Below are positions 1 through 10,700 of a DNA stretch of 15,477 nucleotides, one piece after another. This DNA is from Planctomycetota bacterium (GTDB taxonomy: Bacteria > Planctomycetota > PUPC01 > JACPCR01), in assembly GCA_030740295.1 (NCBI GenBank), contig JASLXP010000865.1:1-15477 (forward strand), written 5' to 3'. The notes under the pieces are model-generated. The model did not search any database and was not told where the DNA came from. It saw only the letters and a program-made list of their open reading frames with translations. Numbering within the stretch: position 1 is the first letter of the stretch; each line of letters starts with the position of its first letter. The translations under genes were made by a program, and so were the position numbers.

Positions 1-10
1 TTTTGCTCAT
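1..10 (-). CDS. Start of a gene running off the left edge
   Basis: Only the first codons are inside the window. On the minus strand an ATG at 10-8 is followed by codons for Ser and Lys. It is preceded by a good ribosome binding site, AGGAAG, about 8 bases upstream. The placement about 200 bases downstream of the MttB-type gene and on the same strand is consistent with another member of that gene group, but the product cannot be named. An MttB gene is often followed by a corrinoid protein gene; nothing here shows whether this is one. Confidence 0.4.
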
Positions 11-94
11 AGGATGTTCTTCCTGGTGAATGGGCCGCGCGTCGCAAGATTCCATCCAAAACCACGCTTTGATGAATGGCAGCCGTAAATCCTG

Positions 95-160
95 ATCGTC
101 GTCCTAATCCTCCTGATTCTGGATGTTGGAAGAAGAGACTAAGACGAGGAGAAAGACGAT
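95..160. repeat. Imperfect inverted repeat downstream of the MttB gene
   Basis: Bases 95-117 and 138-160 pair as an imperfect inverted repeat. I count 16 of 23 pairs, with a perfect 6-base outer stem (ATCGTC / GACGAT). The left arm is a pyrimidine-rich run of TCCT/CGTC units and the right arm is purine-rich. The mismatches are spread along the arms, so it looks like an old or degenerate palindrome. It lies between the MttB stop codon and the next gene start. It could act as a weak terminator or mRNA stabiliser, or be a dispersed genomic repeat. I see no U-run after it on either strand. Confidence 0.4.
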
Positions 161-213
161 GTGTTAAGAACCAGACGCTGCAGAATCGTCGCGGCCTCGG
201 AGCAACGATGGAA

Positions 214-1611
214 CTAAAAGCACTCCGCGGCCTTCTCCACAATTCTCTGCAGCTTCCTTTCAGTCTCAGGGGTGATCCCTGGTTCCGGGGCAGGCTGAGA
301 CATAATGTCCTGCCAGATTTCATAGGCACGGTCCGTATCGATCTTCCGGTCCCCGGCCAGCCAGCCCTGCAACATCTCTCTCGACCAGATGGTGGGCTGC
401 CACTGGGCTTGGCGGAAGTGCTTCGAAGTATGATCCGTGCCGGTGAAAAACCCGCCCGGGCCGATTTCATCGATGAGATCCGTGGCCAGTGTCTCTTCGG
501 TGACCTCGAAGCCTCGAATTGCGTGGCCGACGGCCGTCGCCAGTTCGGCATCGATGATCATCTGGATAGGCGAGAATATTTCGTCGATAGAAAGCACCCC
601 GGCCACAAGGTTTGCCCCTCTTGCCAGAGCGCAGGGGAGAGTGGTCAGCAGCTTCTGCACTCCCGCTTCATTCGACGGAAGCTTGGCATCGGTCAGGCCT
701 CCGTGGGTCCAGCCGGACACCTTGTAGTGCTCTGCGAGCTGCAGGTTCGCAAGGTTAGCCAGAAGCATCTCCGGCCGTCCGTAGGGCTGGATCAGGGTAC
801 GCATGTCAAGAGGCGTGATGCTCCCTCCGACAGACCATTGGCGGTCACCGTACAGGACACGATTGATGATCCCGATGGCGATCCGTTCGGCCAGGTTGAG
901 CGCGATGCATCCGGCCAGCGTCACCGGCCCGCTGCCCCCAGCCGTCAGCATGTTCGAGATGCCAACTCTCATGCCATGCGAATGGAAGAACATGATCTGT
1001 TCAGCTTCATGTGCCGGGAGGCGGAGCGGGCTGATCAGGAATGCCTGGCCTTTGAAGACCTCCTCCACCGACACGCCCTCGGACTCGGCCCTGACTTCAT
1101 ACATATCCAGAAGGAAAGGACAAAGCTTCGTCAATTGTATGCTGCCTGTTTCCTTTGCCCCGTGTTTCCACGCAAAGATCCTCAATTCGAGCGGCTCCGT
1201 CGGCCGACCGGACGCGACCGGATAGTTCTGCATGTGGATACCGGTGACTCCGTCGAGGAGTCGCGCAAGTTTGACGTAATCGGCCAGAGTCTGCTCAGTG
1301 AACGGCTCCAGTTCTCCCGTTCCCGGCGCCAGGTACATGCCCTCGTAAACGCCGGCTTCCGATGTCATCGAAGGCCCGCGGTCGCCCTCCGGCAATCTTT
1401 CCGTTTCCTTGAGAAAACGATCTATCAACCCTTCGGGGAATCGAACCCGCTGGGTCTCCGAGTCGACCTGCGCACCGTATTCCGCAAGGGCGCTGCACAG
1501 CTTTTCATCAGCCACTTCGAGACCCGTGCCCGAGAGAATCGTCACCATCGCCTCGTGAATCCGGGCGATCTCCTCGTCGCTGAGAACCTGCGGCTTCAGA
1601 TAAGGAACCAC
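214..1611 (-). CDS. MttB-superfamily (trimethylamine methyltransferase-like) methyltransferase, non-pyrrolysine
   Basis: The 465-residue protein has the MttB-family look throughout. The N-terminus (DEEIARIHEAMVTILSGTGLEV, then an AEYGAQVD and RVRFPEGLI pair) is the usual helical start. The middle has a glycine-rich barrel region (LTAGGSGPVTLAG, residues 222-234, and GGLTDAKLPSNEAG, 304-317). The tail at 391-438 (TDHTSKHF ... W ... RAYEIWQDIM) matches the family ending. Family members move a methyl group from methylated amines or quaternary amines such as betaines to a cob(I)alamin protein in the cytoplasm. There is no in-frame amber codon, so this belongs with the non-pyrrolysine homologues, whose substrates vary and cannot be read from sequence. 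The start is GTG at 1611, with GGAG 9 bases upstream and an in-frame stop three codons before it. No signal peptide is visible. The terminal stop is TAG. Confidence 0.85.
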   Translation of the reverse strand: MVPYLKPQVLSDEEIARIHEAMVTILSGTGLEVADEKLCSALAEYGAQVDSETQRVRFPEGLIDRFLKETERLPEGDRGPSMTSEAGVYEGMYLAPGTGELEPFTEQTLADYVKLARLLDGVTGIHMQNYPVASGRPTEPLELRIFAWKHGAKETGSIQLTKLCPFLLDMYEVRAESEGVSVEEVFKGQAFLISPLRLPAHEAEQIMFFHSHGMRVGISNMLTAGGSGPVTLAGCIALNLAERIAIGIINRVLYGDRQWSVGGSITPLDMRTLIQPYGRPEMLLANLANLQLAEHYKVSGWTHGGLTDAKLPSNEAGVQKLLTTLPCALARGANLVAGVLSIDEIFSPIQMIIDAELATAVGHAIRGFEVTEETLATDLIDEIGPGGFFTGTDHTSKHFRQAQWQPTIWSREMLQGWLAGDRKIDTDRAYEIWQDIMSQPAPEPGITPETERKLQRIVEKAAECF

Positions 1612-1687
1612 TGACTGTTACTCCGGCCGAACGTGAAACGAAACTTGGGAGAATCGTAACAGACGACAGGAGCGGACGCAGGGGCCT

Positions 1688-1707
1688 GTTCGCGTTGTCG
1701 TGCGAAC
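1688..1707. repeat. Small hairpin between the PL6-like and MttB genes
   Basis: A perfect 6-base stem (GTTCGC / GCGAAC) with an 8-base loop sits in the 119-base gap downstream of the PL6-like stop codon. No U-run follows on the minus strand, so it is not a convincing intrinsic terminator. It may simply be chance in GC-rich DNA. Confidence 0.25.
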
Positions 1708-1730
1708 GACGCTCGATCACCCAATCGGAC

Positions 1731-4700
1731 TTACTGGCTTGCAGGCTGGTAGGCCAAATCGTCCGTCAGAAGCACAGCCTTCAGTTGCGCACCATCCTCG
1801 CGGTGCTTCACGTACAGGGTGTGATTTCCGGCCGATAACGGTGCCTGTCGAATGGGCCGCCACGACCATGTGTCCCGCACCGGTGTGGACCAGCCTCTGT
1901 AGCGGCTCAGCGCCTGCTCGTCCAGGGCGAAGTAGAACGAGTCAGACGAACCGTCCGGCCCCCTGGCCTTCACCCACAGCGCGTAGTTGCCCTGCGTCGG
2001 CACCTGGAACTCGAATGCCGCGAGGCCATCCTCGATGGGGCCCTCCGTTGGCGAGCCGGCGTGGCTCGGAGCAGTCAGGTAGGTGTCACCCGTGGCCGGA
2101 TCCGTTCTGAGCGCCAGCGGGGCCCGGACGGACTTCGCCGCGGAGGCATTGATGCACAAGTACATCGCTCCACCTGTGCCCGGGGTCGCGCGTGCACTCA
2201 CGAATTCAGACGCCATGCCTGCGACGTTCTTTGCCCTTACACGATAGGTATAGGAGAGCTGTGGCTGGACGTCGAAATCATCGAAGCCCTCGCCCCTGGC
2301 CGCCGCGGCGATGCGTTTCGAACGCGATGGTTTGAATTCCGGATCGAGATCCCGGTAGACCTCGTAGATCGCGGCCGAGCGTCCTGCTGCACCGCGACGC
2401 CATCGAAGCCTGATGCGCGCCGCGGCGAGCCGAACCGCGCTCAGCCGTTCCGGAGCAGGAGGTGGTCCGATTCCCTTGCGGCCATGTCGCCAGACACGGA
2501 TGCCTCTGAACTTTCCAGAGCCCCTCTGGCTGATGCGCAGAATCCGGCCGGCATGCGCCGGGCCGATCTCCTGCCACACAACGACCGGGATGACAGGAAC
2601 TTCCACGAACAGCCTTTTGGGCCTTAGACCTAACCAGATAATCCCCCGACGCTTGATCAGGGCGAAGGCATACCACGTCGCCGGGCGCGGCTTCGTCGGT
2701 CTGCGGAAGTCTCGGCCGCGACGGAAGCTCATGCGATGGTGCAGGATGTCCGGCCCGTCAGCGACCACATCTCCCTCCGGCCCCCTGCGAAGTTCTATGA
2801 CACAGGTCGGCACGCCATCGGCATCGACCCCTCCCCAAGACACCGTGTAGCCGCGATCCCCATCGGCAGAGAAGGTTAGCGACCCACGGGTAGACCACGA
2901 GCCCGGTAGATGATCCCACTCCGCGACAAAGTCTTCTGGAAGATCACTGAACGCAGTACTCCCTGCATTGGGAGCGTGGTACACACGACTGTCATGGCCG
3001 CGCTCAACTGGAAAGATGAGCCGCTTTCTGTGCATATCAGGCAGCATTAGCGGACGAGGCGGGATGGCAGGCAGCATGTCGAAGGTCGGAGCCTGGCCCA
3101 CCTCGTTTGCGCCGAGGTCTGGCGCCCGGCCGAACCGGCGCGGCTGCGCCCAACGGTCGAAGTCGATCTGCTTCAGCGGAAGCGCCCGGTCGACAACAGG
3201 GCTCACCACGGCTGGACAGAGAGCCACCCCCGCTCCATCGAGTAGAGGAGCGGCAAAGAGTGCGCCTCTGCCTCTGTCTCCAGGTTCTGCGTGTGCGCCG
3301 GGCCAGAGCAGGTTGCGTTCGATCTTTACATTGTCCGCGCTGGGGAGATCGATGAGGGTTCCCTGTTCAGCGGCCAGGAGATTGTTGACCACCCGCGTGT
3401 TCCGCACCTTGAACGGGTTGGTCCCGTTAGCCCCCTCGCTGACAATGGACGAGTCCGAGCAGTTGAGGAAAGTGTTGTGCGCGATGAGTGTATCTGTCGC
3501 CGGCGCACGCAGGACACGATCGCGGCTCCCGGCTTGAAGGGTTACACCTGCGCCTCGCAGGTCCAGGAACAGGTTATTGGCGATGACGTGTCTTCCGCCA
3601 AACACGCGAACGCCGCCCGCATTGTTGAACATCACATTGCCCTCGAATCGAACGTCGTTGCCCTGCCGCAGCGTGAAGGACGAGAAGAGGCAGTGCGTGG
3701 CCACGTTGTAGCGGATGGTATTGCCCGACGACTTGTTAGAGATGATCTCGCTGTCTCCCCACGCATGGTCGAACAGGCAATACTCGACCACGCAACGAGG
3801 AGCTGCCTTGGGTGCCCCGCCGCCCAACTGAATATTTTCCTGCCCATTCCCCGCGTACCGGTAAATGTCCCGGAATACGTTGTGGTCGAACCGGTTCTCC
3901 AATCCCGCCTGTGCTGAATCGATGATGCGCAGACCAATGCTCATGGACTTGCTGCCCGTAAAGTAGCAATGGTCCACACGGCTGCGATGGCATCGCTGGG
4001 CAACACGCAGGATATGCGCGTAACTGAACTGCGGATCGCCACAGCCAAAAAACTGGCACTGCGTGACCCGCAAGTGCTCACCCTCGCTCAGATGCAGCAC
4101 GTGCGCTGGACCTGCCTGCTCGAAGCGAAATCCCTTGAACACGACGAATTCGCCCTGAAGCCTGATGTGCGTGCTTCGGCGAAACACGACGCCCCCAGGC
4201 GTTTCCGAACGAACGACGATAGGCTTGCTCGCTGTGCCCCGCGCCTTCACCGCAGCCTTCGTCCAACCAACGTAGATGCCATTCCTTACCACCAACTCGT
4301 CCCCGGGCTCGAGGCCCTCGGCTCGTGCGTTGAATTCCTCAACCGTGTCCACCACATCATCGTTACCGGAGCTGGTCGGCAGCTTGCTAGTGATGGGTTC
4401 GCCCGATGCCACGATTTCAATATCGTGCACACCCGCGGCCATGCGTACCTGCAGCAGGTTGGGGCCGGTGCCAAGCACGGACAACGGCTGACCAGCGACC
4501 TGCACCTGCATGATGCCCGGATAGTGGAAAGACACCGCTCCGCCAGCCGTCGAGATTCTGCCTCGCGTGTTCGTGAAGTAGATCCTCAGGTCCGCATCGG
4601 TCAAAAATGGGCGATGAAAACAGGTAGCGATGACGTCTCGGTAAACACGCTCCCCGACCTTCATCACGCCTGGATCCCCGTGTGCCGTTATAGAGGAAAG

Positions 4701-4748
4701 CAGCAACAGGCAGCCGATCATCGATGCCGTCGCGTCACGTCTGATCAT
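1731..4748 (-). CDS. Secreted PL6-family-like parallel beta-helix protein (alginate lyase/chondroitinase B type) with FN3 and CBM-like tail
   Basis: The 1005-residue protein starts at ATG 4748, overlapping the stop of the upstream GH2-type gene by ATGA; GAGAG lies 6 bases upstream. Residues 1-24 form a signal peptide (MIRRD..., then CLLLLSSITAHG), so it is exported. About 25-120 is a small beta-rich domain. About 125-550 is a right-handed beta-helix with PL6 hallmarks: NGQENIQLGG (301-310), DSEIISNKSSGN (332-343), FTLRQGN (358-364) and GGVRVFGGRHVIANN (378-392). By comparison with chondroitinase B, Lys339 would be the catalytic base, Arg361 the acid, and Asp332/Glu334 calcium ligands. About 605-750 is a possible beta-sandwich, 763-856 an FN3-like domain (YEVYRD ... 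YTYRVRAKN) and 861-1000 a carbohydrate-binding-like domain. The likely role is beta-elimination of a uronate-containing polysaccharide. The fold is clear; the substrate is not. Confidence 0.8.
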   Translation of the reverse strand: MIRRDATASMIGCLLLLSSITAHGDPGVMKVGERVYRDVIATCFHRPFLTDADLRIYFTNTRGRISTAGGAVSFHYPGIMQVQVAGQPLSVLGTGPNLLQVRMAAGVHDIEIVASGEPITSKLPTSSGNDDVVDTVEEFNARAEGLEPGDELVVRNGIYVGWTKAAVKARGTASKPIVVRSETPGGVVFRRSTHIRLQGEFVVFKGFRFEQAGPAHVLHLSEGEHLRVTQCQFFGCGDPQFSYAHILRVAQRCHRSRVDHCYFTGSKSMSIGLRIIDSAQAGLENRFDHNVFRDIYRYAGNGQENIQLGGGAPKAAPRCVVEYCLFDHAWGDSEIISNKSSGNTIRYNVATHCLFSSFTLRQGNDVRFEGNVMFNNAGGVRVFGGRHVIANNLFLDLRGAGVTLQAGSRDRVLRAPATDTLIAHNTFLNCSDSSIVSEGANGTNPFKVRNTRVVNNLLAAEQGTLIDLPSADNVKIERNLLWPGAHAEPGDRGRGALFAAPLLDGAGVALCPAVVSPVVDRALPLKQIDFDRWAQPRRFGRAPDLGANEVGQAPTFDMLPAIPPRPLMLPDMHRKRLIFPVERGHDSRVYHAPNAGSTAFSDLPEDFVAEWDHLPGSWSTRGSLTFSADGDRGYTVSWGGVDADGVPTCVIELRRGPEGDVVADGPDILHHRMSFRRGRDFRRPTKPRPATWYAFALIKRRGIIWLGLRPKRLFVEVPVIPVVVWQEIGPAHAGRILRISQRGSGKFRGIRVWRHGRKGIGPPPAPERLSAVRLAAARIRLRWRRGAAGRSAAIYEVYRDLDPEFKPSRSKRIAAAARGEGFDDFDVQPQLSYTYRVRAKNVAGMASEFVSARATPGTGGAMYLCINASAAKSVRAPLALRTDPATGDTYLTAPSHAGSPTEGPIEDGLAAFEFQVPTQGNYALWVKARGPDGSSDSFYFALDEQALSRYRGWSTPVRDTWSWRPIRQAPLSAGNHTLYVKHREDGAQLKAVLLTDDLAYQPASQ

Positions 4749-7700
4749 TCCTTTCTCTCGTTGAGTTGCTTTTCCAGACGGACGATGGCCTTTGTGATGA
4801 ATGGCTGGTTCCATTCGAGCTTGATGGACTTGCGATAAACGGACAGCGCCTGCGTCAGGTGGCCCTTTGCTTCAAGGTAGCGGCCGAGAGCGTTGTGAGG
4901 CTGGAAGCTGTCTGGGTCGGCCTTCATCCAGCGATGGCAGAGATCACGGTACTGCTGCTCGTTGGCTGTCTTCGCGCGCAACTGTGCGAGGGTCAGCCAT
5001 GCGGCCGTGTTCTTTGGGTCTGCGTTGATCGCCTCTGTGAGCCTGGCGATGGCCTCGGTTGGCTTCTTTTGCTTCACCAGTTCGAGCGCGGCTTTCAGAT
5101 GCTTTGCTGACTCAACCGGACGGGACTGCACCACCTTCGCTTGAGCTTCGGGAGACACGGCAGCGGTCAGGCCGAAGTGCGGGATGAATCGCCACTGTTT
5201 TGCATCCAGGCCTGAGTTCGTGATCACGATGCTCTTGATGGTCTTCCCCGGATGCGGGTTGACCCAGAGAGTCTTGTACACGCGGATGATTGGGTACTGC
5301 TTGTTCGCACCGGTCCAGGCTACGGTGGTGGTTGTGTACTCCTCGTCCGGGAACTGCTCGTGACCTGGATTCCAGTCGCTCATGTTGGCGCCACTCAGAA
5401 TCGTTTCTTCCTTGGTGCCGTCGGCGTAGATGATTTCACGCTTGCCGAAAGGCGACAAACCATAGGCCCATCCACCGGTGTGCAGAAAATAGAGGCCCTG
5501 GACGTTGGCGAGATTGACGGGAATGTTCACGGATTCAGGAAACTTACCCAGCGGTTTGACCCATTGGGGACGCACGCGCAGGACGATTGCGTTCCTCTTG
5601 CCTTTCGGCACTTCGAAGGGCACTCCCTGAAAACGGACGCGGCCGGTTGGGAACGTGCTCAGATCCGCACCCGGCCCCCAGTCGAGCCAGCCGGTATTGT
5701 CCCCACTGGCTGCGTCCGAGAAAGAACGGTTTGCCAGGCCTGAAAGATCGATGGGAACGTAGGTCACGCGTTCGGGCAGAGATGGTTTTCTGGCCGGCGG
5801 TTCCTGGCGGATGCCAAGGTTCGTGAGAAGCATCGATATGAAGCGTTCAGGGCTGCCGCAGACCAGGCCGGTACCGTCCATCTCCCACAGCAGTTGATCG
5901 ACAATGATGCGTCCCTTGCCGACAGGCTTCTCCTGTAATCCTCCTGGGAACAGGTAATCGGTGGCACCTTCCGCGGTAACGAGGAACTGAACCTGCCCGC
6001 GAGGCTTGGCCACGCCGTTGGACACCTGCCACGTTGAGTGGACGGTCTCTCCGGAAACTTGCCGGCGCCAGTAGAAATCCAGGTGATTCATACCTTCAGT
6101 TAGCCCGTCCCTCCGCTCAAGCAGCGCTCGATCATCAGAGGATTGCCACGGCTGGACGCGAATCGCTACCTTGCTTTCGAGCAGCTTCTCGAGGATAGGC
6201 TCATGTCCTGGCCTTGCGCGATGCAGGATCAGCGTTCCTCCCTGTTTAACCCACTCTTGAAGGCCGGCGGTCCTTTTATCCAGGCCTTCCGAAGCCATAT
6301 CGAGCAGAGCGACTCGGTCAATGAGGCCAAGTTCGGTCGTGATGGCGAAGTCCGCGCGGATGTCCTTGAGTCGCTGAAGAAGTCCGTCGTGCGCGCCATC
6401 GAGAACCGCGAGCTTTGATGCCGCGGTGCGATACACGGGCATGGCTAGGTAACGCACAATGCGCGTCAACAGTTCGATGCACATGGGTTCGGTGTCGAGC
6501 TTTGCCAGCAGTGGCAGTTGCACAGCCACGATGCTCCCCTCACCGAAGAAAACTTCAAACAGCGGTGTCCAGGCCAGGGTGCCTTCGTATCCGCAATCCA
6601 CGAGTGAGAGGAAATTACCCCGCTTCGGCTTGCGGTACACGCCGGTGACGATGAGGTGACCTGGGTTCCACATTTGGAAGTCGCGATCCGTCAGGCCCTT
6701 CATGATTGGATGGCTCTTGGCACGGACGAATCCCATGCTGAAGCGGGCCCGTTTCTTCACGTAGGTGTCCACCGGCAGGAAGCCCGGTGAGTTCTGGTGA
6801 AGAACAACGGCCCGGCCGCCGCGTCGAACGAACTCTCGGAGGGCTTCCTTTTCCTCTTTCATGTCCGCCGTAAACGTATCCGGGCCGATCACGAGACGGC
6901 GGACATCGGCCAGCGTTGCCTTCTTCAGCGCGGTGAGGCGGCTTACGCGGCAACCAATCCGGGCCAGCTTCGCAGCGGCCTTGCCGGAAGGATCGAAGAC
7001 GGAGATCGCCACCGGATTTTCGGCCGCTCCCGGCCTCGGCCACACGTCCACCAGGTGCTCCTCATAAGCCCTACGGTGTCCGTTCTTCTGGAGTTCGAGG
7101 GCGAGGGTGAAGACGGTTCGTTCCCGGACGTTCGGAACGTCGAACGCGATTCTCTTGCGCAGGAGTGTTGTAGTACCTGATTGGGCGGTGATCTTTTCGT
7201 TGTGCACGGTTCTTCCGGCAGTGTCCATCAGGCGCCAGTTGAACGTCAGGGTTCCTGGAGCGATTTCGTCGTCGTGTATGTTCAGACGCTTGTCGAACCG
7301 GTTCCCGGCGTAATAACGGATCTCTTGCTCCGGCAGCGCGAACGTTACAGCCTGTGCGCCCAGGCCGAGGGAGCTCTGCCAGTACATGCCCGAAATAATG
7401 GCCTGCTCCATGTCCCGGTAACCCTCCATCGACATTTTGGACCAGGCCACGCCTCTGCCGGTACCGAACTGCCAGCCGGGGGAAATCGCTGCCCGGTCTC
7501 CAAGGTAGGCGCACATGTAAACGCCGTTGCGTTTGGTGGACATCCAAAACGTCTCGGTATCGCCACAGGCACTTTCACCGAACTTCCAGTCCGGCCGCAT
7601 TTTCAGAACCGTCCCATGTTTTGGGATCTGGCTGGCCTTGTTGAGATAGAAACAGTCGGGCGGGTAATGCGAGTGCCCGTCCGTGAAGTACCCCTGACTG

Positions 7701-10700
7701 TCGCTGCGCAAGTACCAGTTGAAGGAAAGGCTCTGGTTCAGGTAGTGAAAAGAGGTGAAGTCCAGCCGGCCGCCGAGATCCTCATCACCATCGGCGATGC
7801 ACCAGATTGGATATTTGAACCGGTCGCGAATGGTCTGGGCAATGGTATGAATCAGTTCGCCGTGCTTCTTTTGCCCTTCTCCTCCCGAAATAAACTGAGC
7901 GTAGTGGTAGCTCTCGTTCGAAATTCCCCAGCCAATGATGCAGGGATGGGATCCGAATTCCCACACAGACTCCACCGCGTTTTTGCGAATGGAATCCCAG
8001 AATCTGGTGTTTCTGATTTTCTTCCAGCGCTGCGCCCAGCCAAGGCCGACCCACTTGTAGTGGAGCTTCCCGATTTCGTCGAGAAGCGCGTGCCCGCCCC
8101 TGTCATCGCGGCTCACGGTGATGCCGTCGTCGCCTTCGTAGTAATTGTGCGGGAAGTGCTGGAAACCACCCAGGAGCTTGACCGGGTTGCCGTTGAGGTT
8201 GAAGACAAGCCCATCGACCCGAAAAGAACGGTAGCCGAAACGCTGCGCGAAAGAATCCAGTGTCTCTCCTTCCGCGCTCAGCGTCAGGGTCAGTTTGGCC
8301 AGGACGGGATTCCTCGGCACATACGCTCGCAAGTCTCCCGCGGGGCCAGACGCCTCTATCTCGACCACGGAGCCGTCCGGCACGGTCAGCGTTCTGGAAG
8401 GAATGGCGGCAGAGCTCTCCGTGCCCTCCTGCATGATCCGGAAGTCAGCTCTTACCGTGTGCGCTCTTCCGGAACGGTTCTCCAGCCGCGCCATCACACG
8501 GACGGTCTTCTTCTCCACATCGGGGAGAACGAGCGCTTGCTTCACACGCACCGGGGGCGCGCTGCGGAGGAAGACTGAGTTAAGACATGCCGCGTTTCGC
8601 GGGCTGCCGTAGATGTCCTGGTTCTCCTCCACCACCCGGCTGTTGGCTGGATCGAACTGGTCCACGTAATCGGGACTCACCAGGGAAATGGCGTTGCGCA
8701 CGCAGATCACAAGTTCGTTTTCGCCGTCCCAGTCAAGAGCCTTGGTTACGTCGGCGCTGAAAGGCAGGTTGCCACCCACGCCGTATCCAACGCGCTGCCC
8801 ATTGACGAAAATCGTGCCTTCGCATATCGCCTGGGTGACATGAACGACGACGTTCTGCCCGCGCATCCAGTCGGGAACCCGGAATGTCTTGCGATACCAC
8901 ATGCCGAACACGCCTTTCGGCAGTTTGATGTAGGTGCGGGTGAAGGGAACGGTGAAACGCCTGTATTTGATGTCGTCCGGCACACGGGCGGGCACGCGGC
9001 GTCCTACGAGTGGGCCTCGCTTCCAGTCTGACCCGTCGAGACAGACGAACTTTCGATTGCCTGTCCTGACGGATTTCAGATCCATGCGCGCGTGGTTCCA
9101 GACGGTCAATGGATCGTTCTGATTGGGCATGAACTCCATTCGCGACCAATCGTTCAGTTCGAGCATCTCGCGTGGGCGGGCCACGGGGAACTGGAATTCT
9201 GGCGCGGGGCGCGTTCTTACGTCGAGTTGGTATGCCTGCGCATCGCCTTGGGCAGTGAATGTGTGTCCAATGGTATGGGTCTTGTGGGCAGGAATCCTGA
9301 CACGCTCCTCCTTAGTGACCAAGGGCGTGCCAAAGAAATCGGCAAGCTGCCAGGTCACGATCGCGTCCGCGTCATATCCCAGGGGGTTTGCGATAAGGAT
9401 CGTCGCTTCGTGCACGTCACCGTCGCCGCCGGAGCCGCTGATCCTCGGCGACACCACAAGCCGCAGACGCTGGACGGTCCGGAGGCGGACCCCGAAAGTC
9501 TGGCCCGTGAAACCATGACCGCGCCTGGGCTCATCGCGGTAAAGTGCCAACCGGAGGTAAATTTTGCGGTTGTTCCACATGGTCGCCCCGGTCACGGCTA
9601 TCTCGTCACCAGGCTTGATTTCCACCGCTTTTCGTGACTGCAGCTCGGACACCCAAAGGCCGGGCTTCACTTGTACTGGGTCGCTGGTCGTGGAAAAGCG
9701 CACCGGGTAGCCGTTAAGGAAAGCGGTCGCCATCAGCTTGCTCGGCGAAAACTCCGTGCGGTATCGCTTGTCACTCGTCTCGGCCCAGAGGCCCAGGTAG
9801 TACCTGCCGGGTTCGACGCGATCTGTTTTCCAGTAGAGCGCACGACCGAGTGCGAACTGCGAGAACTCAATGCCGTCCGCTCCCTTCCCAAAGAAGTCCT
9901 TGCGAAGCGCGAGGCCCGGCATGTCCTGCCAGGATGGTTGGGCCTCACCGGCCTCGAAAACATAAGCGGCTTCGGCAGCAGGAACCGGCTGGACATTCGC
10001 TGCACGGAGCCGGGCGATCTCCTTTTCGCTGACGGTAGAAGTCGTCTGTATTGGCTTGGCCTTTTCCTTGCCCTTCCTCGCAGTTGTCTGATAGGGAGTG
10101 TATGTGGCGCCGGCCGGAACGATCGGCCCATATCGGAGGCCGCGGGAAATTCGAATCTCGTCGATGACGCCCCCGGCCTTGAGCACGAGGTCCATCGCCT
10201 GTCCGTTGGGCTGGACTACGGGATTGCCTTCCCTGTCCTTCCCGTAGCCGACACCACCAAGTACGCCATCGACATAGACACGCATCACGTCTCCGTCCCA
10301 GGAGCCGGCAAAGTGGTGCCATGTTCCGGGCTGCCACCAGCCCCAGCCGGTGTCTCTCTCGCAGTCAGTGCGATCCACCTTGTATCGTTCCTTGCGGAAA
10401 CCGAACGGCACAACGCCGAGCCAGTGATGGAGCGTGAATTGGATCTGAGTATCTCTGCGTCCCGGAGTCTGTGTGGTCAGTACCAGAGGCATGAGGTAGT
10501 CGCGGGTTGATTCCGGGAGCTTGGCCGGCTTGAACCAGAACTCGATCGTTCCCCGCTTCGGCAGAGCGCCAAACTGCATGCGCGCGGTGGAGCCTCCGCC
10601 CTGGTCTGTCGTTCGCATCCCCCGACCGAATCTCCCTTCGTCAGGCGCGGTGAGACCGGCTCCCTCTCCCGGCTTTACTGACACGTCCGGGCTGTCGAAG

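Noticed and set aside
214..216. TAG stop of the MttB-type gene read as a possible pyrrolysine codon
   Set aside because: In pyrrolysine-containing MttB the amber codon is internal. Here TAG comes after the normal C-terminus at 465 residues, and read-through would add only about 24 unrelated residues before the next stop.
76..1614. A 512-codon plus-strand open frame opposite the MttB-type gene
   Set aside because: It covers the whole MttB gene in antisense, its translation is rich in Arg/His/Gln without a family pattern, and the minus-strand protein matches a known family along its length. Long antisense frames are common in GC-rich DNA.
3969..4838. A 289-codon plus-strand open frame opposite the PL6-like gene
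   Set aside because: It is antisense to a clear beta-helix protein, runs across the ATGA junction and shows no domain pattern.
7181..8578. A 465-codon plus-strand open frame opposite the GH2 barrel
   Set aside because: It is a shadow of the GH2 coding strand with no recognisable motif and no ribosome binding site.
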